This document shows, one piece after another, positions 23,697 to 36,838 of a stretch of 64,000 nucleotides of DNA (its first letter is position 1; every line of letters starts with the position of its first letter). Source of the DNA: Phoenix dactylifera (taxonomy: Eukaryota; Streptophyta; Magnoliopsida; Arecales; Arecaceae); contig NC_052399.1 of assembly GCF_009389715.1 (NCBI RefSeq), positions 23,383,146 through 23,447,145 of the forward strand. The letters are read 5' to 3'. Both the position numbers and the translations under genes were made by a program. The notes below the pieces were generated by a model. The model was not told where the DNA came from. It saw only the letters and a program-made list of their open reading frames with translations, and ran no database searches.

Positions 23697-26600
23697 TCAC
23701 TCCCTTGGTAGCCACTTCAATTGAATCATCACAACTGATAGGATCTCCATCCTTTCACAAGCAAGCTCCAGTAACAAGCAGTCCTTCAACTGCACCACCA
23801 CATCGCTCAAGGTAGGTCTCTGAATAGCCATGGGCAGTGCGCACTTCATTGCTATTTCTGCTGCATTCCAGATGGAGTTAGTATCATACTCCCCTTTCAT
23901 CCTTTCTTGGGCGCCAAAACCAGTCATTGCTTTTATCATTCAGCTGATAAATATAATAGTACGTACACAAACTAAAATGCATATACATTAGCTCCCATGA
24001 TAAGACTTCAGATAACAAGAAAATGTAATTAACAAAGAAAGCAGTAGAATATGCCTGCACCAAAATATGGCATATATGATTATTTGATTAAGATCCAACA
24101 GTAATAACATGTTAAGATACTATCAGAAACTTAAAATCCAATGGTTCCATGCCATGGCAACACGTATCATTTTTTTCGCAGTCTGTTAGTCAATAAATTT
24201 TCATGTCATACCAAATTTTAAGCTATAGGCAGACTGAACAATCACAGCAAAAAGCATACTCTGGATCAAAGTATCCAGGAGTGCCAACAATAGTGGCAGA
24301 TAACATGAGTGAGGGGGCGATTCAAAGGTGAGCAGTACACATTTAAACCTTGACTTCCCTTGTCCAGAAACATTTGTATTTATACATTTATCATTTTAAA
24401 AATTAAACTGTTATCAGGTTCCTAAATTTCCCTCAATGAGGAACTGCTTTTCAGAAGTTAAACGAGCAAAGGACACGTATTATGAACAAAATAATAAAAC
24501 TCAGGTTTGGTACTCTTATTTTTGTGTTTTTAACTCCATAAATCAGTTAAATACCACATGGAGATTGATGTTTAAGATTGTACAGAACTTCTGCTATTCA
24601 TTGCTTTTATTTTCACTATTTTTGGAAGCAATAAATCTTTGCTTCAAAAAGCTCTGTGGATTCTACAAACAATTTCAAAAAATAGAAGGGTTTCATCATC
24701 ACATTGTTCAATCTAGTTCATTTTTTTGTAGGATTCTTGAAAATGAAAACAGAAAGCAAAAGCAATATCCAACAGGCCCTAAATAATTATCTCTATCTAA
24801 TATTATCTCCATGAGCTTGATGCAGATAATTGAGCTTTCTGGTTATGAAACCCGTTACATATTCTGTGATGAATCCTGGACAAGAGCTGGGCCTGCAGAC
24901 CAAGATCAGGGACATTTTCATATATGACTGTTGAAGAGATTAATCATTTCTATATTATTTAAAACCCATATTTCAGTTCCAAAATGGCCAAAGCACTCCT
25001 ACAAAAACTTTTGCTTGTTATGACATTTAACAAGAAAGGAATTTCCTTTCTAAAAATCCAAAGAAAAAAACTAAGGAATTTCTTATCTCAGTCTGGAACA
25101 CCTTTGTCCCCTGCATTGATGACTGAGAGCGCAGCTTGACAGCCAGTTGACTGCCGCTTCCTAACCATGGCAAACAACACAGACCCTCGCCAGTGACATG
25201 CTCAAAATTTTTAGTTATGCTGATCAAATCTTTGTATGTGAATTGCTGACTCTCCAATTGAAATAGTCAAATGTTGTCTTTGACAAGTTCCGAGGAGCAA
25301 TCTTCTTTCTCTGGTTTTACACCAAGAATATGAGATTGTGATCATATTGATTGCTATTACTAGTTAGTGATGGAGGGGATGTCTCAGACACCCAAGTGGT
25401 TCAATGGAAACATAATGAGCACATCAACAAATAGAGTCTGTTACCATCCAACAACAGTTGATAGCTTGATGATGGATTCGAACATAAAATGATTACAGTG
25501 ACAACTCACATCTGTTATCTTCCTAGGACTGGTGCCTCAACCATCCAATCGCATTGCATTAGATATCAAGGGCCATCATAGATACATACTTAGTGCCACA
25601 TCATATGTGGTAGAGCTTAAATGTATGTACACCCAAATTGATTGTACCGCTATGGCTTGAACTATGGTTTAATATTAGAGAAGGGAAAATCACCAAGCTC
25701 CCACTGTTTCCTTCTTATCCACACTGAGATTGCCACCACAAGCAGTACAAAAGAAACTGCAGACAAAACTATGATGATCGGGACTGATATCTTGCATGCC
25801 TTTCACATGAAAAGTCAGAAATTTTAGCGATAACCAAATTTGGCAAGTATTAAACTGACAGAATAGCACATGATAGAACATTAGGCAAAGAGATACAGAT
25901 CAAATATAAAACCTGTTATCTGATTGGCTGATTGCATTTCAAAAAAACGTGGGTTCACATTTAAAAGTTGTTTAATCTTATTGATGCTACAAAAAAATCC
26001 TAATAACATGATCAAATTATAATACGGCATAATTTGTGTAATTTGTTTCTGAATACTACATTTCATGTTAGAGATTATGCAGGATTGTATTGATTTTGTT
26101 ATGCATTCCACACAAGTTTTATGCTCAGGAGATGCCTTTATCAATTAAGAATTTTCTAAATATGGTCTAAATTTATTAGAAAATGTTACAACTGTTAGTG
26201 TGTTTAATGGTTATACATGCCCATTCATGTTGGTGTATAACAGAACTTTCTAGACCAAATATGCATGATATGGAATAATTAATATTGTTTCTTCTATTAA
26301 AATACAAACAAAATTGAACCTTCGTCCATGGTCCTGAGCTTTCATTAGTTGCGAGATGCTGCCAGCTGTCCATCTTTGAGGCACTCCATACATTATACAC
26401 CCTTTTTTAATAAATTGCAACTTAATTAGCTCGTCTCTTGCTTAAGATAGAGGAACAAGAGGGTGGAAATGCACTTATTAGACCAGACGACAGCCATCAA
26501 TGCATCCTCTCTCCCTGCTTTCCTTCACGTGCATTGCACATAGTGCAAGTTAATCATAACTCACAGTGGATAGAATTTTATAGCATAATGATGTTAATGA

Positions 26601-29110
26601 TGTAGCTGGGTCAATAAAATTAGGAAGTTAGGAGCTTCCATCTAGATTGAATCTAGGAAGTACGGATGTTCAAAGTTGCATGTCTTGTCCATGTAGAATA
26701 CAAATACTTGTCAAGTACTTATACAATATGTGTTCCATACTTATTTTAAGTATCCCATTTTTAATATTAAAAAAAGGCTTGTATGTTTCTAGGATACACC
26801 TGAGATACTTACCTAATACCTTCAACAAATAGGAGAAGGGCTTTATTTTCTTTCTTTTCTTTTCTTTTTGGTGAATATTGATGAATAGTTAATTTACAGT
26901 CTGTGATGTTAAAATTATTGCAAAAATATGGATTATACTCCAAAATTTGAATGATGAATAGCTGATAGATGTTATGGATGTTGATGCTATTGTACAAAGT
27001 AAGAACTGTGTTATTTGACAACCCAATAAAGAAAATATTGACTTTGCCATACCCTAAAAGTATTGTATCCTATTTTTTTAAGATTTGCCATATGGACACA
27101 TCCATATAATATCGTATCCATATGTATCCTCATGTATGCTTCATGAAATGAATACATAAGCAAGAAATTTATATGAGCAGCAGATAATTTCAGAGAACGA
27201 ATAAACATTAATGTAAGAGATTCATCTGTAGATCTTTCTTGAAGACACAAGGAATTGATCCTGTAACCTGGTTACATTACAAATTTCTGCACAAAGCAAA
27301 ATAAAATTGGACCATAAGATGACTCCTTTGGAGACCATCAGCATAGAATGATTAATATTTGACACTTAGGATAGTTCTCCAAGAGCATCAGGCGCTGGTC
27401 CACTCAAGCTATTACCTGCTAAATCCCTGAGATGAAAAGTCTTTGATATGCCACTAATACATGAGAACTTTGTAAACATTATAATTACTACAGTCAAATT
27501 AATGCCCCTAATTCTTTTAATTAGTTCAATTATAACAGTCCAAGAAGGTCTAGGATTTGCAATGCAAAGGCCAACAAGCATATATACAATTTAGCTAATT
27601 ATATTAGCTCCGTAGTTACATGAAACGACAGTTTAGATACTAAAGGCTGCAGCAATTTGCACTTTGTTTGGCAACAACAGCAATTTATACATTAAAAGGA
27701 AAGGATAAAAAAGACAACAAATTTCAAGGTGTGCTGAGAGGAATAATTGGTTTGTGCTGCAAATCTTATGCCCCCAGTTTAACTTTTGCTAAGCAAGTCC
27801 TGCCTTTCAATGTGTCCCTCAATCTTCAGCACTTGATTTTTTATATTCAGAATGTAGAGTCATCATCGTTTAATATGGTCCATTAATAGATAAAGTGTAC
27901 CTTAATAAAAAAATAAAGTGCTTGCATGCGTGGGTGCATGGGTGGCTTGGGGTTTGTGTGCAATTGCACGAGCAAGGTGGACACAGTAAAAATGCTGCCT
28001 GTGAATAATTACAAACATTTACTAGGTATAAAGACAATATAGTTAGATGGTATAAAGTATAAACCCTGGCAATGCCATTTTTTTATTGGATGTTAGACAA
28101 CAAGGGTACAAGTATGTGCTAGCAGTTAGACATAATTACAAACTAAGAAGTTAAAAAATCAACAAAACAGATTAAGTAGGAGTTTCACAAAAAGAGGATA
28201 AACTGATTATTAATCATTTATGACAAGTCTGCAATGAAGATCACAGCAAACATCAATAATAGAGATTAGATCAAGTTTCCAAGGATGGGATCAACCAGTT
28301 GAGAAGAGATGTTTGTTAAAAAAAATTGGATAGAGGTTGCAGAAAACATATAATAACCAATATGGAGTAAGAAGTTAGCTCTTGATAGGAGTTGATGGCA
28401 AAATGTTCCTCAAGCTAAACCTATAAAAAAACAATTTAATTGTTGCAGTTGCATAACTATCTGTAGCTCAAGTACCAGATTAAAAAGAACAACAAGAAAT
28501 AATACATTACAAGAAAATCTTCTAGTGTGTGTCAAGCACTCGGACCTTAAAAATAGGCCAATATCTTATTATTGCATAAGTCAACTGAGTCTCCTATAAA
28601 AAACTGAAATCTAGCCTAAGTTCTTTGTGAATGAAGTGAACCACCAAGAGAACTCAAACTGACTCCTATGTTGCAAAACAACAAAGAATACAACCCCAGT
28701 ATCTTCCTTCGAGACAAGTACTAAGGATATCAAGCTGTTTCAAGAACTAACTATTAATAGGTACCAGAACAAAGCAAACCAATAAAGGATTTTTTAAATC
28801 CATAGAAACTTCTTTGACAAATTCTTGAGATAAAGCCCTGTCAAAGATGAGCTTGGTTTGCTATGCACAACTGACTCACATCCAATGAGCAAATTCAGCA
28901 GAATGAAAGAATATATGACTATTTAGCCACAGACTAATTATTCTCTCATTTGTCTTACTCCATAAATACCATTTATTTCTACAAGGTAAAAACAGCATTA
29001 CTGTTTAATGTTTGCTAACCTACAAGTATCTAAGTGACTTGAGCTTTTCCAGAGCAGCAATTATTTCTCCGGTCAATCCATTATAAGCCAGATTTCTGCA
29101 GCACATTGTT
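23697..29110 (-). pseudogene. LRR receptor-like kinase pseudogene (malectin-LRR, LRR-I-like)
   Basis: Pieces in the right order on the minus strand. Near 29110-29040 an LRR reads LAYNGLTGEIIAALEKLKSL. Near 27425-27366 a second reads DLAGNSLSGPAPDALGELS. A transmembrane exon at about 25790-25690 reads VPIIIVLSAVSFVLLVVAIS. The kinase start at 25257-25080 has FTYKDLISITKNF and LAVKLRSQSSMQGTK, but the glycine-rich loop is replaced by GEGLCCLPWLGSG. A fragment near 24890 reads AQLLSRIHHR, then YLHQAHGDN in another frame. The activation loop at about 24301-24242 reads SATIVGTPGYFDPEY. The last exon, 23939-23697, contains GEYDTNSIWNAAEIAMKCAL and RPTLSDVVVQLKDCL. No signal peptide, malectin domain or HRD and DFG motifs were found. 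The layout matches the LRR-I family; it is a dead copy. Confidence 0.8.
24595..24785. repeat. Dispersed repeat sharing an AAGCAATAAA hairpin, copy 1
   Basis: TGCTTTTATTTTCACTATTT is followed by GGAAGCAATAAATC, and the segment ends near CCAACAGGCCCTAA, an end like those of PIF-type MITEs. Related segments lie at 33520-33605 and 40250-40470. It lies within an intron of the kinase pseudogene. Confidence 0.5.
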
Positions 29111-29506
29111 AAAGCAATCCAAGTTAATTTGAAAACCTGGTTCATATGATAGTTATTGATCAGAGGACTCAGAGATTCCTGGGGATTCAGAACCACTGAA
29201 GCACCAATTCAGTCCATCCTAAGTAAAATTTCTTGGAACATAGGGATTGCCCATCCAATTTCTCCACTTGATATGATGCCTTAACATCTATGATTGCATC
29301 AACTTGCATTTCCTCAAGGCAGACAAAACCCAAGTATTAGCATATACCTTTTTTAAATAAATGCTGGGCTTAAAGCCCACAGTAGCTATTAAAGTAAAAT
29401 AAAGCATACAGAAAACCAACCTAGAGGTTAACACCTAAGCAGCTGAAATCTTCTATCAATGGTGCCACACTTTGCACTCCCACATCCAATTTGGTGCTTT
29501 AATCAA

Positions 29507-29700
29507 GGTTTTAAATTCCTTAGGATGGGGCCGTCCCGGGTTTTCTATGGACATGCTTCTGTCTTGACACTTGGGATGGCCAATGTGCCAGGATGCACTA
29601 ATCAAGATGCTAGGATGATGGTGGGACAGTCCTATCCAGACACTTGAGATGATATAGTGTCCCAATGTCCTGCAGGACATCCCATCGGGATTTTGAAACC
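29507..29700. mobile_element. Short inverted-repeat element rich in GGGAC/GTCCC words
   Basis: Left end GGTTTTAAATTCC and right end GGGATTTTGAAACC are imperfect inverted repeats. The centre carries repeated GGGAC, GTCC and CAAGATGC words. It is about 194 bp. The form resembles the GTACCGG elements elsewhere in the window but the core motif differs. No target duplication was established. Confidence 0.45.
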
Positions 29701-29759
29701 ATTCTTTCAATCCAAACAGGACCAAATTCAATTTACATCATTCATCCTCGAAGAATTGT

Positions 29760-32700
29760 TTTGTCATTATGTGATATTATCTCTTACATTTGTACAATAA
29801 CCAATTTGCTAATCAAAATAAGGAAAATTCATTGATAGCAAAAAGATAATTAATCTATAAGATCTATAAGATTCATATAGTGAATATAAGACTTCCTAAG
29901 TGCTATGTTTCCTTGGTTTTTTGAGAGCACTGCTTCCAAATCCTGTATCCGTTCCTTATTTAGATTTCTTAGACCACACTTAAAAAACCAAGTTCCCTAA
30001 AAATCCAATACAGCAAGATCCATCTAGAGGATTTTCCTAAGCCACATAAGCTTTAAGACTTAATAGAGCACTAAGATGCAAATATACACACATTCAAAAA
30101 ATAACTAGCCAGATTATGTGAAATGCATGAATCAAACATAAAATCTATATCAAGAAAGAGAAAGAGAACATCTAGTTGGGATCTCAGATATATTCTTGAA
30201 CAAGAGAAGAATTCTCATCATAATAAAGTGAATAAAACTGATTCTGAGCTAAATAGCTTTTAATCGATCAGATTGATAAACACTAAATATTCTGCATAAA
30301 TAAGCCACAGGTATCATGTTATAAGTCCAGTCAACCACATACTTTTCAATAATTAATAAACTTCTTTGAAATGCCCATGAAAGCATAGTGTCAAACATAT
30401 GTACAACAATTCTAACAGTTGCATCGTTGTATGATATTAGCTTCTATATTCAAAAAACACAATATGCAAAATAACCAAATCTATTCATTTGACCATCTGT
30501 TTTACTTTTGATAAAGGGGTGAAGAACAGTCTTATGCAAGGATCACCAAATTCTTTGCCTTCTATGCAAATAATGTGAACTGATGATGGAAGACCAAGCT
30601 CTATGTTCAAATCTATGGAAAGGTTAGTTTGCTTGGTGACATTTATAGGTATCAGACAAATAAAATGGAGGTCATTGACAACAAGGTGGGATATTGTGTT
30701 ATTATAGCTTAGCTCTTTTAGAGCTTTTCTTTTTCTTTTTTTTTCCCATTTCATAATGCTTCCAAACATTATTCTATTTTCTAGTTTGCGATGACTTGAC
30801 AACACAAAATAGAAGTGTCAAATCAGCTATTGTTAAAAACTCTCCTTTGAGTTTTAGTTAGATGATGAATTGATATTTATTTCTAAAATACTTAGAAAGC
30901 TTTATTTTTCTTTCAAAAATAAAGAAAGCAAGAAAGAAAGAAATATGAACCTCAGATAGGTAATATGCAAGGAAGAATACGAACTCACTCATGCAAGCTG
31001 TTTCATGATGTTCACTCAACAGTACAAAATACGACTGCCAAATCTACCATTAAAAACTCTCCTTTAAGCTTTTCTCAGATGATGAATTCAATAATTATTT
31101 ACAAAGTACTCAAAAACTATTTTAAAAAAAAAAATGAACTTAACTTCACAGAGGTAATTTGCAAGGAAAAAATATGAACCCACTTTACATAAACTTGAAT
31201 GAAGAATCTTTCCTGACAAAACATGACATCTATAGCCCTTTCATGCCACATAGCAAATGGAGGAGGTAGACATTTTTTTAAAATGATGCTGGATGCTTAA
31301 CCCTCACTCAAGAAAACCACCGTGGGTTAGCTGTGTGCCAGGTCCATTACTATGAAACACAAGCACAGTTTCATGTTTTCTCGCTAAAATTCATCTTTTC
31401 ATCCCTAAGTGTGACCGTCATCCTGGCTTCAAATTGACCTTAAAAACCTTTAAATACAAAAGATACAATTAACCATCAAAACCTCTCGTTTTGTTGTTAT
31501 ATTCTTCGAAAGAACTTAACTTTCATCTCAATAACATGCACGAACTAAAATTTCTCATGGTCAATTTCGTGAAAACCTAGAATCACCATTCATCAGTTAT
31601 TCTTTTTTGGTTGATCTCTTTCTAGTTTCTTCACACTGAAGGACCAAGAATCTTGCAACCATATGAATCTTGCAAAACTAGTCCTCCTTCCATTTGTTTC
31701 AAAGAAAAAGAAAGACAGGTCTGATTGATTTGGAAACACGAGGCACAGAAGTTGTTTACTGTTCTTAAACTTGACTGAGATGAGATTTTATACTTAGCAT
31801 TGTGTCAGGGGCATATAACATAAAAACAATTCTTGTACAACATGAAATCTATCCGCTAGCAAGAAAAAAAAAGACGAATTTCTTTCAGGCTATTACTGTA
31901 AAGGGCATGCCATGTGAACCCTGGACACAAGATGCAGGGCAGAGTTTTTGTCACCATCATATCCCGTCATTGAATCAACCCTTAATAATTAGCTCACCTT
32001 CTATTTAGATTGCATCACATATCCAAGAAATTTAACTATCATTTTAGAAACATATCTGAATTAAAAAGTTTCTCATAGTCGATTCCATGAAACACTAGAA
32101 TCACCATTCACCAGTTAGTCTCCCCTGAAAGACCATTGACCCAAAAAAATCTTGGAATCACATGAACCTTGCAAAACTAAACCTCGTCCCGTGTGCCTCA
32201 AAGAAAAAGAAAAAAATGAAAAACTAAGAAACGCGAAAACTGAGCAAAAAGCAAAGAGAAAAAATACGAAAAACAATGCATACAATTCTTGGAACAAAGA
32301 CAAAAAAAAAAAAAGAAGAAAGAAAACAATACATATAATTCTTAATTGCCAACTGGGAGAAGCCTAACTGTTAGGGTTTTGTTTTTCATACCACTTCTTA
32401 CCGAAAAAGATCACCCGGAAATCCTCTTAGATCTCTTTAGAGAAACGAGGAGGAGGAAGAGGAAGAGGAGGAGAGATCGCCGTCCTCGTCCCCCAGAATG
32501 CCATTCAAGAAATGAAAACGAGAGAACATTGAGATCCTCTCTCCTATTTAAAATAAAATCGGATTTCAACATTTTTAATATTAAAATTATAGTAGTTGCA
32601 GCAGTGTTACCATGGAAAAAAAAGGAATAAGGAATAATAACGATGTTATTTTCTGCTTACGTTTCAAGCAATAAAAATTTCTTTAGATGATATTGTTTGA

Positions 32701-33750
32701 TAAAAAATTTAGTATGTGAATTTGAATTTCAAAAATATTATTTTACTAAAAATTATAAAAGCATGGGTCGCAGCTAGTCCATCCGCTTGGATGTTGGTCA
32801 AGCATCAATATAGTGTTTGTTCTTGCTTTAACTTGATATAATCTAATATTAGATCTCTACGTATCTACGGATCAACTTTAGTGACCCAACCTAAAATGAT
32901 TCACTCTTACCGCCATACATTACATGGCCCGACCTGGCTCATGCTGGCTTGATTCACTAGTGGATTATTACATAATTTGGAGTAAAAAAACAATTGAACC
33001 TCTGGACTATACCTGCATGGCCTGAAGTAAACTTTATTACCATGACCTTAGTTAAATCAGTGCTCGAGCATATACTTGATCCATTTGATATTCAGTTCAA
33101 AGAGTTGATTTTGCACTACGGCCCTAAGATCTGATCCCGAAATAGCTAACTTTGCCTTCTATCGCTTTATCTAATTTTTTTTCTGAATTGAGAAATGTAT
33201 CTCGTTAAAATCATTCATGACAAGAAAATTTTTGTTGGGATGGTCCATTTTAGGGCTAAAATGATAGAATTTAGGCTTGCTTGCTATCTACACGGCCTTC
33301 ATTAGAGAGTGCTGCAACGTCGTAAATTTTAAAAAATTATTATATTTTTTTAAAAAAAATTATCCTAATAGATGTCGTATGACCAAATTATGACAATCAA
33401 AAATTTGATATATGATTCGGCTTTCTAATACGATAGATCTCAGTTCTAGATCTTATCCATCCCAAGTAATGTTAATCTTGTCATATAATATCCACCAGGG
33501 AAGTATTTATACAAAACTTATACTATCCGTTGCTTTTATTTTCACTTCTTCTTGAAAGCAATAAACCTTCCCTACCAAAAAAACTCTCAAGTATCTTACA
33601 AACAAAGGCATCTTGCTGTACCATTTGATATGTTGTGGTTATCTTAATATTTGGATTTTGCTGGCTCAAAAGTTTTTTAAGGTCTCATACGACATTGCTC
33701 GAAGCCCATTAAGCCAAAGCCTTATCTGCCTTCCAGCTGTTTGATGAAAT
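29760..33750. other. Intergenic DNA with old local duplications, no recognised gene
   Basis: AT-rich sequence. Two old direct duplications are visible: about 30803-30975 and 31023-31190 (220 bp apart, sharing AAAACTCTCCTTT and GATGATGAATT), and about 31540-31720 and 32060-32215 (about 520 bp apart, sharing CTAGAATCACCATTCA and CCTTGCAAAACTA-like stretches). No protein was recognised in the short frames, including 30485-30805 and 32346-32630. Confidence 0.6.
33520..33605. repeat. Dispersed AAGCAATAAA repeat, copy 2
   Basis: GTTGCTTTTATTTTCACTTC is followed by TTGAAAGCAATAAACC. It is a short truncated relative of the segments at 24595 and 40250. Confidence 0.5.
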
Positions 33751-33967
33751 GTCTCTAACCCGACTCCCCTATTATAAAGTTTGCATTCCCTAGCTTCACC
33801 CACGCGCAGATCACTAACAAGAACCACCAGCTTATTGCCATTACCCTATTTAGCATACACAGATAACTACGGATCAGTTGAAAGCCAAAACGCCACATAT
33901 GTAGGAAGAACAACCATACATGCACGCAAAAACCACCCCAAGAGCCCAACGGAATCACAAGCCCTAC

Positions 33968-33969
<2 letters not shown>

Positions 33970-34002
<33 letters not shown>
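33970..34002. repeat. (AG)n microsatellite
   Basis: About 16 AG units lie just downstream of the oleosin stop codon, within its likely 3' untranslated region. Confidence 0.95.
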
Positions 34003-34007
<5 letters not shown>

Positions 34008-34033
34008 TAGAAACTAATTCTATTCCATTCTAA

Positions 34034-34411
34034 TTAAGCGCCAGTAGCGGCGGCCTCCTGGGTCTTGGTCTGCACGTAGTGGCCGTAATCCCTGGCCTTC
34101 CTCGCCAGCGCCGCCCGCGCGGCGTCCAGCCGGTCCGCGCCCGGCGGGTGCTTCCCCGTCACGTAGTTGTAGATCCACACCAGAGCAGACACCGCCGCCA
34201 CCCCGAACCCCCCGGACAGCAGCAGCCCCGCCGCCACCAGCGCCGCCGCCGCCGCCGCCGGCACCAGGATCGGGCTGAATATCACCAACAACGGTGTCGC
34301 CACCACCAGCCCGATCACCGTCCCCGTCAGTGTCAGCCCCGACAGCACCAGCAGTCCCACCCCCATCGCCCCCGCCGTCACAAACCTCGCCGCCTGCCGG
34401 ACCTTCGCCAT
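34034..34411 (-). CDS. Oleosin, low-molecular-weight (L) form
   Basis: Oleosins coat seed oil bodies and keep them apart. This single-exon gene encodes 125 aa. The N-terminus is short and polar ([15 protein letters not shown]). A long uncharged stretch, roughly residues 11-82, forms the hairpin that dips into the triacylglycerol core. Its turn is the proline knot: P40, then S46-P47 and P51, an exact PX5SPX3P match in [14 protein letters not shown]. The C-terminal tail (residues 83-125) is amphipathic and ends [12 protein letters not shown]. It lacks the 18-residue insertion of H-form oleosins, hence the L-form call. The coding region is far richer in GC than its surroundings, with GCC/GCG alanine codons. 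The opposite-strand frame at 34079-34453 is its shadow. No defects are seen. Confidence 0.95.
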   Translation of the reverse strand: MAKVRQAARFVTAGAMGVGLLVLSGLTLTGTVIGLVVATPLLVIFSPILVPAAAAAALVAAGLLLSGGFGVAAVSALVWIYNYVTGKHPPGADRLDAARAALARKARDYGHYVQTKTQEAAATGA

Positions 34412-34586
34412 TCTCTCACTCCCCCTGTCTCTCCTTCTCTATCACTTTCCTGACGGTGATAGAGGAGGTGTTTTTTTCTTTAATAGAGGAGGTGGTGGGT
34501 TGGATAGGTGACGCGTGGCACAGGGCACGGCGGGATGAGGGTTTGGGATAAGGCAGGGGTTGAGGAGAGAGAAAAGGTTCTGGGGT

Positions 34587-34610
34587 TGCATGTAGGAAGA
34601 CGTACGTGGC
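34587..34610 (-). promoter_or_regulatory. Seed-type promoter motifs (RY and ABRE) upstream of oleosin
   Basis: TGCATG at 34587-34592 is the core of the palindromic RY element bound by B3 factors such as ABI3 and FUS3. ACGTGGC at 34604-34610 fits an ABA-response element core. Both lie about 180-200 bp upstream of the oleosin ATG, where seed-specific promoters usually carry such pairs. The function is inferred from motif and position. Confidence 0.5.
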
Positions 34611-34744
34611 GCTTGGTGCTGCGAATCGATGGTAGTCGGCAATACGGTTTGGCGTTATCTTCTCTTTTCTTTCCCGGGGGCGTTGGCTCCCAAGTGAGAT
34701 CACAAGCTGATCTTAGCTCGATTGTGTGTTGCTACGGTCTATAG

Positions 34745-35750
34745 CGTAAACATGCAGCTTAATTTATAGGAGCCGTGGCCAAAACAAGGTTTAGCCCAGC
34801 ATAGACGGGTGATGCGATTCTTAGTGATCATATACACAGTATGTTGAAAGGCTAGTTGGACATTCTAACCTTGCTTGAACAGTCTAACCCAATTAAGGAA
34901 CATTACCATGCCGTAAAACTAGAACGTACGAACAGTACATTAAAATAGAACAGATAGCACCAATTAAATATGCACTTCCTCTTATCAGTGATCATATACA
35001 TGCCTAAGAATTAATGTTCATATTAGTTCAAACCGTTATATATATCCATGTAAAAGTTCTTGCATACTATATTATCAAGGGGTAAATTTCATGATGCGAA
35101 TCCACTACTTTCCCATATCTTAAAACTTTTCATAGATTACATGAAATCAAGTTTGCTCTTAAATATACTTAGCTTAGATAAGACCTCCTTTAACAACTTG
35201 TTGATAATTCTTGCAAAAAAGCAGTTAATGAATTTATGGTAAGCTGGAAATCGGATTATTGCGTGCCTAACAATTGATAGCTTTAATTTCCCTGATAATT
35301 GCCAACCATGAAGGCTCAGTTTTCAAACGGTCATAAGAATATTTGACAAATCCTATCTCTAACGCCCATTATCTAAGAAATCATCCCCTCTCAATTAGAA
35401 ACCTTTGAATGTCTGACATAATCTTTCTTTTAAAAAGCTTTTTTTGAAATTAAAAAAAAAAAAAAAACTTCAGTCTCTGCCCAATGAAAACCCAAATTCT
35501 CGTGACCTGTGTGGAACGCTAATTAACTATGTTTTCTCGTTCCAATCTAAATGAAGCAAGAAATTAACAATGTAGCCGTAGGGGTCTCCTCGGCTCGAAT
35601 ATCCTTCAAGCACCGGCCTTTATCATTTCTAGATCTATATCTAGAACCAGAATTTGAGAGCGTCAGGGACCTGCATGAAATAATCTGCCGAAGGAATACA
35701 TTTGGACTTCGTGGTTAACAAAATATTTCATTACTCTAGAAAGTCTAGTA
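34745..35750. other. Intergenic, nothing recognised
   Basis: AT-rich sequence with only short frames and a poly(A) run near 35453-35467. No repeats with clear ends were found. Confidence 0.5.
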
Positions 35751-35767
35751 CCAAAAGTCTGGACTTC

Positions 35768-36137
35768 GCCACCAAGGTAGTAGCCTGGTGGTAAGGGGAC
35801 GATAATTCCGCCCAAGTTGCCCGGGTTCGAAATGCACGGGCGTCGATTAAATTAGGGGACCGGATGCCCCATGGATGCCCCACGCTCGGCTGGCTTGTTG
35901 GCGGTTATGCTTTCCTTCCACTTGTACCAAGGTGGCATTGGGGTGACGTACCTACACGTGAGGCGGTGAACCCAGTGGGGTGAGCCCACGGGTCGGGGAA
36001 GGCACGTGAAACCTGCGACCTGTATCGAACATTCCCTAGTGGAAGGGGGGCTCAGTAATGGGGCTGCTACGCGGGTGGGCTGGTCCCTCCCCCTCCCCTC
36101 CCCTCCTATTATTTACCAAAAAAAAAAAAAAAAAAAA
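35768..36137 (+). mobile_element. tRNA-derived SINE with intact target duplication
   Basis: The element starts GCCACCAAGGTAG. It has an internal RNA polymerase III promoter: an A-box-like TAGCCTGGTGG (35781-35791) and a B-box-like GGGTTCGAAATGC (35823-35835), spaced as in tRNA genes. It ends in a run of about 24 A. It is flanked by the perfect 15-bp repeat AAAAGTCTGGACTTC (35753-35767 and 36138-36152). The long duplication and pure A tail indicate LINE-driven retroposition that is recent compared with its neighbours. Length is about 370 bp with no coding capacity. Confidence 0.85.
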
Positions 36138-36838
36138 AAAAGTCTGGACTTCTGGAGTGCTTTCACAATAAGCCTGTCAATAAGTCTGGTGCTAGACTAA
36201 TTCAACCTGATAATAACCTGAACCGACTTGATCTGATGACCCAAGACGTGGCCAAATGCCTTCTGTCATCTCCAGAACCATATTTGAGAATTTTGACTGG
36301 CCTTATACGTGTTAGCTATCCAAGCAAGCCAGTATTGGTATGTGTGTATAAATCTTGTTGTTAAATGTTGGACATTTCCCTTCCATCATCCTCAAAAAAT
36401 TTTGATATATGCATAAATGGTTAGCTAGCTGTTGTCTCTTCTTAGAAATTCAAAAGAAAAAAAAAAGTTGTATTTTTTTTTTTTGTGGAACCAAATTTAT
36501 TATATCAATCTAGTGAAAATACATCCATATGAGTCGGAAAATATAATATGAAAAAAAACTAAAAAATATCTGATGGAACAGTCCGGAGTGGTTCTCGTAT
36601 GTTTAGCTATATATGTCCTTTTTTTTATAGAAAGGGAGGCTGAGAAAGCAGCCGCCCTATGCATTCATGGGAATGACAAGAGTATTTACAGTGGAGTGAT
36701 CAATAGTCTGTTATAGCCAAATGCCTCGTCATCTAATTAGGGATGTCCTCATGGATGCTTATGAAATGTGATTTCTGTTTGGTTCTTTAATTAGCTACAT
36801 ATGTCGCCATCCAGTTAGTTGTACTATTAGCCTCTCTA

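Noticed and set aside
34079-34453. 124-codon plus-strand frame, Arg/His/Pro-rich
   Set aside because: It is the antisense of the GC-rich oleosin coding region.
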